This document shows, piece after piece, positions 58,526 to 64,000 of a stretch of DNA of 64,000 bases. Every line of letters begins with the position of its first letter. Within the stretch, counting starts at the first letter, position 1. Under the pieces are notes generated by a model that did not search any database, had not been told where the DNA came from, and saw only the letters and a program-made list of their open reading frames with translations. Both the position numbers and the translations under genes were made by a program. Source of the stretch: Spizellomyces punctatus DAOM BR117 (Eukaryota > Chytridiomycota > Chytridiomycetes > Spizellomycetales > Spizellomycetaceae); NCBI RefSeq assembly GCF_000182565.1, contig NW_015971550.1:420579-484578 (forward strand), written 5' to 3'.

Positions 58526-60202
58526 ATGTCGGACGACCGTCCAAAGAGCAAGAGGCCAGCAAGTGCGTTCTGCGTCTTTGTCAATCTAGTGTGCTGTCGT
58601 CTGATTTACTCAATTGTTGACGCCTTTAGACACTGCTTTTAAGCAGCAGCGGCTGAAAGCATGGCAGCCCATACTGACGCCAAAGACGGTACTTCCTGCG
58701 TTCTTTATTGTTGGTCTAATTTTCGTGCCTCTCGGTATCGGTCTCTATATTGCGTCAGAAAAGGTGTGTGATTGATATTCTGCCAAGAACCTTACTTTGG
58801 TCGTAGGAATATGTGGAATCCTGATTCGCCAACCAACCACTTGTGCATTTTGCCGAAACCCTTTAGGTTAACGAAGTCATGTTCGATTACACGGAATGCA
58901 AGGCACAAACTCCCTCCGCAACATTCAGCCGTACCCCTGGCCGTGCGCCCATTGAAGAGTGGAGATGGGATGGACAAACTTGCTTTATCCACTTCCGAAT
59001 CAGCGAAATTCTGGTTCCACCTGTCTTTCTATATTATCGATTGACCAACTTTTATCAGAACCATCGACGCTATGTGAAGTCCTTTGATGCGAATCAGTTG
59101 AAGGGGGATCAGATCGGCGTGCAGAATCTCGATAAACAGCTGACGAACTGCGACCCCCTCCGAGAAGCTGCCAAAGTATACGCTGCTAATCTGACCGTTA
59201 TTGTCAACGGTGGACCACAGGAGATAAAGAAAGATGCGCAGGTGTATCCCTGTGGGCTCATTGCGAATTCCATGTTTTCTGGTTGGTAATCAGATGCGGC
59301 TAACAAACCTGCCACCGCTCTATACTAAGGTTCTCCTTCATTGTCAGACGAAATATCAACAAATCTCTCCTGTATCAAATCGGATTTTACTGGGTTTCCG
59401 GACGGGCAAACATGCGCCAACGTGAAGTACGCATTCAGTGAAAGCGGAATCGCGTGGCCTAGCGATAAAGAAAAGTACGGTGTAACACAATGGAAGGACA
59501 GGGCCGATGATGTCACCATAGCGACAACGCTGGTTCCGCCTCCATTGTGGCGGGAGGCCTTTCCCCAGTGGAAGGACGGATATAACTTTTCCAACCTCCC
59601 GAATCTGCACGAGTGGGAGCGTTTTCAAGTTTGGATGCGAACGGCTGCGCTGCCCACCTTCCGTAAACTATACGCAAGGACCACAGGCGGTGGCAGTGCC
59701 CTTCCACCAGGTCTATGGGAAATTTCTATTCGGGATAGTGAGTATTTAGTCAATATTCCGGCACTCTGTTCGCGGATGTTAATTGCGATTTTCCTCCAGC
59801 TTTCGATGTTGCAAAATTCAGCGGCACAAAATCTATTGTCATTTCAACCGTGTCCATTCTGGGCGGAAAGAACCCATTCCTTGGAGCAGCATACATGGCT
59901 GTTGGAGTCATTTGCTGGGTGCTGGGCATCGTTTTCCTGATTCGCCACATGATCAAGCCCAGGTAAGTTTCTATGGTTTATGTTATCCTCGCTGATCTGA
60001 TGTTAACTTATCTTTCATCAGGAAACTCGGTGACCACACGTACCTCTCATGGAATCAGCCTCAACAAAATCAGGCTAGGGCACCAGGCGTCCCAGAAGTG
60101 GTAAGTCCATTTCATGAGTAATGATCACCGTGTCGTCCCTCGGATTCCCATTCATTTGTATTTTAGGGAGGAGAACGCTCATCCTTGATTGGTGGACGAT
60201 GA
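58526..60202 (+). CDS. CDC50/LEM3-family flippase beta subunit
   Basis: Seven exons (58526-58562, 58630-58763, 58867-59281, 59348-59737, 59800-59962, 60022-60100, 60167-60202) give 417 aa. CDC50 proteins are the obligate partner of P4-ATPases, needed for ER exit and lipid transport. The layout is typical: a short cytosolic start with [17 protein letters not shown]1 ([19 protein letters not shown]), a large lumenal domain with [20 protein letters not shown], paired cysteines, and W-x-R-T-A-A-L-P-x-F-R-K-L, then TM2 ([19 protein letters not shown]). The tail ends with ERSSLIGGR. Its likely partner is the flippase at 30628-35914. The 37-nt first exon is short but gives the right phase. Confidence 0.94.
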
Positions 60203-60569
60203 ACATCCAAGTGCGAGGGATTTACTTCTTAGTGTACCATAAATTGCGTTGATGTATCGTGTTTCTGGGGGGATCTCATAGTAGAACGTCGTCAATCTGG
60301 CCAAAATAGGTTATGCATTAAATACACAGCCACTGACGGTCTTGATTGCGTGAGCCATTTGGCGCTCCTTCCCACATTTTCACACCATCTCATCTAGAGC
60401 TCCACTTGCACACCCAAAGGCCATTTGTTACAGCGAACCCGGCGAAACACAGCATATCATAGGTCTTCATAATTAGGCTGATCGTGCAGAACTTGGGTTG
60501 AGCCTTTGCATTGTGCATGCGTGTGTCATTCCTTGAAGAGCGTTTCCCACTGCATAACATCAATGTACA
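60203..60569. other. Intergenic
   Basis: 367 bp between CDC50 and the coiled-coil gene, both on the + strand. No gene or clear promoter motif is visible. Confidence 0.45.
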
Positions 60570-63500
60570 ATGGCGGACCAAGGCGACGTACTGGACAAGC
60601 AGCCGCAGTCTTCAGAAACTCTAGAACAAGTCAAGCAAAGCATGGCGCAACTTTCGCCTGTTTCTCCTCATCAGGATAACAGCAGTGTTTTCAGAGGGTT
60701 CTTTTCCAGTGGTGGTTTAAACCAAGGAAGGTCCACGTCTCGCTTGCCATTCTCCTTTGGAAGTTCTATGAGGAGATCTTCCTCGTATATCAACGACACA
60801 CCTCAAGCACCGGCTCCCTCGACAATCCAGGACTCAGGTGCAGCTGCTACGCGAGACATGGTGTCAAGAGCCCCCCATCGGGAGCAGGATACCAATACTG
60901 GCCCAAGAGAGACCAACTTAATGCCTCCGCAACGAAGACTGGTTCCTACTCCGCCGCCTTCCACGCAGAAACATGGAACAAGTGAGAACCGCGGAGTAGA
61001 ATCACCCACACCATCGCGTACACATCATTATTCTGGGATGATGGCTGGAGATGGAAGCATAGATGCCTCTGAACATTTATCTCCCAGCAACTCAGGCCAG
61101 ATGCACGATGATCAATCTCTCGTCTTCCTTCCACCATCCAATTCGCGGAAAATGGTCTCAGCTGGGAGGAATGGTCGAGGAACGGACGTGGGGATTCTAG
61201 GAAACATTGAAGTGGAAAATGAACTCGCTGCAACGATGATGAACCTCGCTGGCCATATTCAACAGCAGAATTCGAGTAGACAGAGAAAGTTGGAGGAGTT
61301 GGTAGGTGATCAAGCAGATGGCATTCAATTCATTCAAGAAGCTAATCTTGATTCTTACAGACTGAAGAGTTGAATAGAGCCAGACTTTGTATGCAAGAGC
61401 AGGCGGAAACGATTTCAAAACTCAAGGAAAATAGTCAAGTAGTCATCTCGGCTATCACAGGACAACGTGAAAAGATTCAGCTGAACCAGGACAGGTTTGG
61501 TACAATGAGATGGTCCAGACGAAAAATGATTCCGTTGTAGCTGATTATCTTCATTTTATTTCTTGCGTAGAATTGAAATAATGAAAAAGTCTTGTAAACT
61601 GTACCAGGTGCGCTTAGTTGATCATCAGTGGATTTCAAGTTGAAGCGATTGTCGTCAACGTTTGCCGCAGATGACCATCAAAAACCTCGGAAAGGTTATT
61701 AAGGAAGTGGAAGCTGACAAGGCTGCGATAGTCAGTCAATTAGAGCAAAACAAGAAAGGTAGAGGTCATTTTATTTGAAATGAGATTTACGTCACTTCAG
61801 CGGACGTGTACGATGATAGAACATGATAAGTTGAATGCCGAGCGTGAAGATTTGAAGGAGAAACTGGCAAAAAGCGAAGAAGCGGGTGTGTAAGCAAACC
61901 GTTTTTTGATGTCATGCCAGAAATTGTTTATGTATTCCCAATATAAGCAATCGCGATGCAGCTATCTTTCTCGAAACAAGTCGATGCTCTCGGGAATCAA
62001 AATGAAAGGCTAGTTGGTCAACTATCAGAGTCCACTGATCAAAGCAAGTCTCTGCGCGAGCAACTCGAGCGGAAACTAGAGGAGCACGCCGTCGAGCTTA
62101 AGCGAAAACAAGAACAATACGATATCGACCGTAATTTCTTAGAGAAGGATAATGGTGCGAGATATTTTTTAACTTGCTAGCTAACTATGGCTTGTAATGC
62201 TCAACCAACGTAATAGAGCGCCTTCAGGGGGAACTGAACGAGCTGAGACAGACCTATATGTCACACCAAGAAGAATCTACACTCCTCGTTGCTAACAACA
62301 GAGCTGAAATTGTATCGCTTGAAGCAAAAATCAGTGTACTCGAATCACGCGAAGGCGAGCTGCTCGGCACGAAAGGCCGATTGGAAGACGAGATCCACAA
62401 GCTTACCAAAAAAGTGCTCGAAATGGAGACAACTGCTGCAAAGGCTGACGAACGTTATGCAGAATTGCTCAGTTCCCTCCAACAGAACAAAGAATTACTG
62501 GAAAGAAAAGAAGAAGAATGGCAATCGAAGCTTCATGAGATGCGAACAGCAGCGCAGGATGCTGAACAGAGGTTCGTGCGATCTGACCTAGGATCCCTTC
62601 CTGACATTGACATCTGTCTCCAGAACACGGGATGCAGAAGCGGAAGCAGAGCGACTTCGACGAGAGCTGACAGATGAAAAGGAGAGGTTTACCTTTGAAG
62701 TCAACACACTAAAAAACTTTGTCCAAGAACTCGACGGCAGGTTAGTCGCTGTCTCACAGAAGTGTATGGCAGTCTCTTGACGAAAGTCCCTTAGGCACGC
62801 CGAAAACATTGCAGCTTTAGAGCAAATTAGAGAATCACAATCGCGTGAGCTGGAGAGACTGAATGAGAGTAACCAAGAGTTAAGCCGTTCGATAAAGGAA
62901 GTACAAAGAGAACGTCTAAAACTGGAGGAGGAGCATGAGCGCACTATGGATGAGATGAAACGCAAGTGAGTTGCAAGAGTATCGTTAACTGTGCATGGAA
63001 ATCTCATGAGCCCTGCAGTACGAGGCAGCGAGAATTGGAATTTGACGAGAAGCGCCGTCAGCACGAGCTTCAGCGTGAACATCTTGAGCGAGAGCTTGCT
63101 AGCCAGCGAGAATTGTACGTGGGTTGAAACTCTTCTTTCGAGTGCTATCCTTTGACTTATGCCCCGATATATAGGTTGGGTGCTGTAGAAAAAGACAAGT
63201 CGCGGCTAGTTTCTCACCATGAAAAGGAATTGAAAGAAACTGCTCAGCAGCATCGACGCGAGCAGGTACGGAACGAAAATATGCACCTTCATCTGCTTGC
63301 CCTTGATATAGTTAATAGACCTCAGCTGCGGAGGAACTGAAGAAAGTTCAAGTTCAGCTTGCCGAAACTGAGATGAGATATCAGACAGCCCAGGTACATA
63401 ACCCGGTTATTACTATAACGCTGTGACTGATAATAACTGACACATGTCGCTTGACAGTCTGTAAATCGTGAACTGTTTGACATGAAACCGAAACAGGCCA

Positions 63501-64000
63501 CTCTAGCAAAACGTGTGAAGGAACTGGAGCAGGAACTGGCTAGTTGTAAAGTACATCTCAGTGCAGCACAGCAGGAGGTTGATACTACGCGGCAGCAATG
63601 CACACAGCGGGAAAGCGAATTCGCAATAAACAAGGAGCAGATGAATGAAGAGATTCGTTGTCTGACTGTCGCCAAAGAGTCGTTGGAAGTAAGTTCCTTA
63701 TTGCGATCTGGTCTGTATATTCGTGTATTCATATGCAATAGGCCTATAAACAAAAAACAATGGGTGAGATCGAGAAATTGAGCGAGGAGATTAAACAACT
63801 GCAAGGGCAATTGTCAGATCAGAAATCAAAGGTAATGAGGTGACTGTAACTTCCGCGATCAAAACTCAACTTCAGTATTCCAGAACGATGATGAAATCAG
63901 CCAATTGAAACAGCAGTTTGACTCGGCTGAAAAGCGCCGCGAGGTGAGGCTTGCTACCAGTCATGGTCAAGTGCTTTTCCATACTTGCTTGTTTTTAAAG
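60570..64000 (+). CDS. Coiled-coil protein, 3' end beyond the window
   Basis: The ATG at 60570 opens a 244-codon first exon (to 61301); at least a dozen short exons follow (for example 61361-61494, 61571-61607, 61671-61758, 61820-61885, 61948-62154, 62217-62571, 62624-62740, 62795-62965). The gene continues past 64000. Residues 1-230 are disordered and Ser/Pro-rich (FFSSGGLNQGRS; TPPPSTQK). From about 235 on, the protein is a nearly unbroken coiled coil rich in Glu, Gln, Lys and Arg: LVGQLSESTDQSKSLREQLE, KLTKKVLEMETTAAKADE. A scaffold, motor-tail or chromosome-axis role is possible, but no family can be named. The many small introns in a coiled coil are unlike its neighbours. Confidence 0.75.

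Noticed and set aside
1-64000. Transposons, CRISPR arrays, rRNA or tRNA genes
   Set aside because: No transposase or reverse-transcriptase frame, terminal repeats, spaced direct repeats or structured RNA gene could be found by reading both strands.

Overview
The window is nuclear DNA of a fungus. Genes are split by short GT-AG introns (mostly 50-95 nt) and there are no operons. The gene content is fungal: BIO3-BIO1 fusion, Dnf-type flippase, CDC50, CDP-DAG synthase, COX5, a surface chitin-deacetylase-like protein. Two class C (GABA-B/glutamate type) GPCRs, a TMEM97 homologue and an OSR1-type RFxV-motif protein point away from Dikarya, most likely to a zoosporic early-diverging lineage such as Chytridiomycota. 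The lineage is inferred; no rRNA or other marker is present. Exon joins were derived by eye from splice signals, reading-frame phase and family similarity.

Layout. 0.1-13.8 kb: two class C GPCR genes with different ectodomains flank a GH85 endo-beta-N-acetylglucosaminidase; a C2H2 factor lies on the other strand and an RFxV-motif protein follows. 15-24 kb: a second related C2H2 factor, TMEM97/EXPERA, a WDTC1/DCAF6-like WD40 protein and a tiny YABBY/HMG-like protein. 25-30 kb: a SulP/STAS transporter followed by a decayed partial duplicate of its own 3' end. 30-39 kb: P4-ATPase flippase, CDP-diacylglycerol synthase, MTFP1. 39-44 kb: divergent biotin pair (BIO3-BIO1 fusion and BIO2). 43.8-50 kb: a membrane-anchored FkbM-like protein, a secreted Cys-rich GPI-type protein, an Alr4036-type FMN protein and COX5. 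50-54.5 kb: a 16-exon helical-repeat protein resembling the N-terminal domain of RanBP2/Nup358. 55-64 kb: CE4 deacetylase, PRKRIP1, CDC50 and a coiled-coil gene that runs off the window.

Links. The P4-ATPase and CDC50 are the two expected subunits of a lipid flippase, although they lie 23 kb apart. The biotin pair shares a 296-bp promoter and supplies the last three steps of biotin synthesis. The most striking item is the first gene: a bacterial-type phosphate-binding protein (PstS fold, ligand residues kept) joined through an EGF-like module to a seven-helix class C GPCR. This is a candidate extracellular phosphate receptor.
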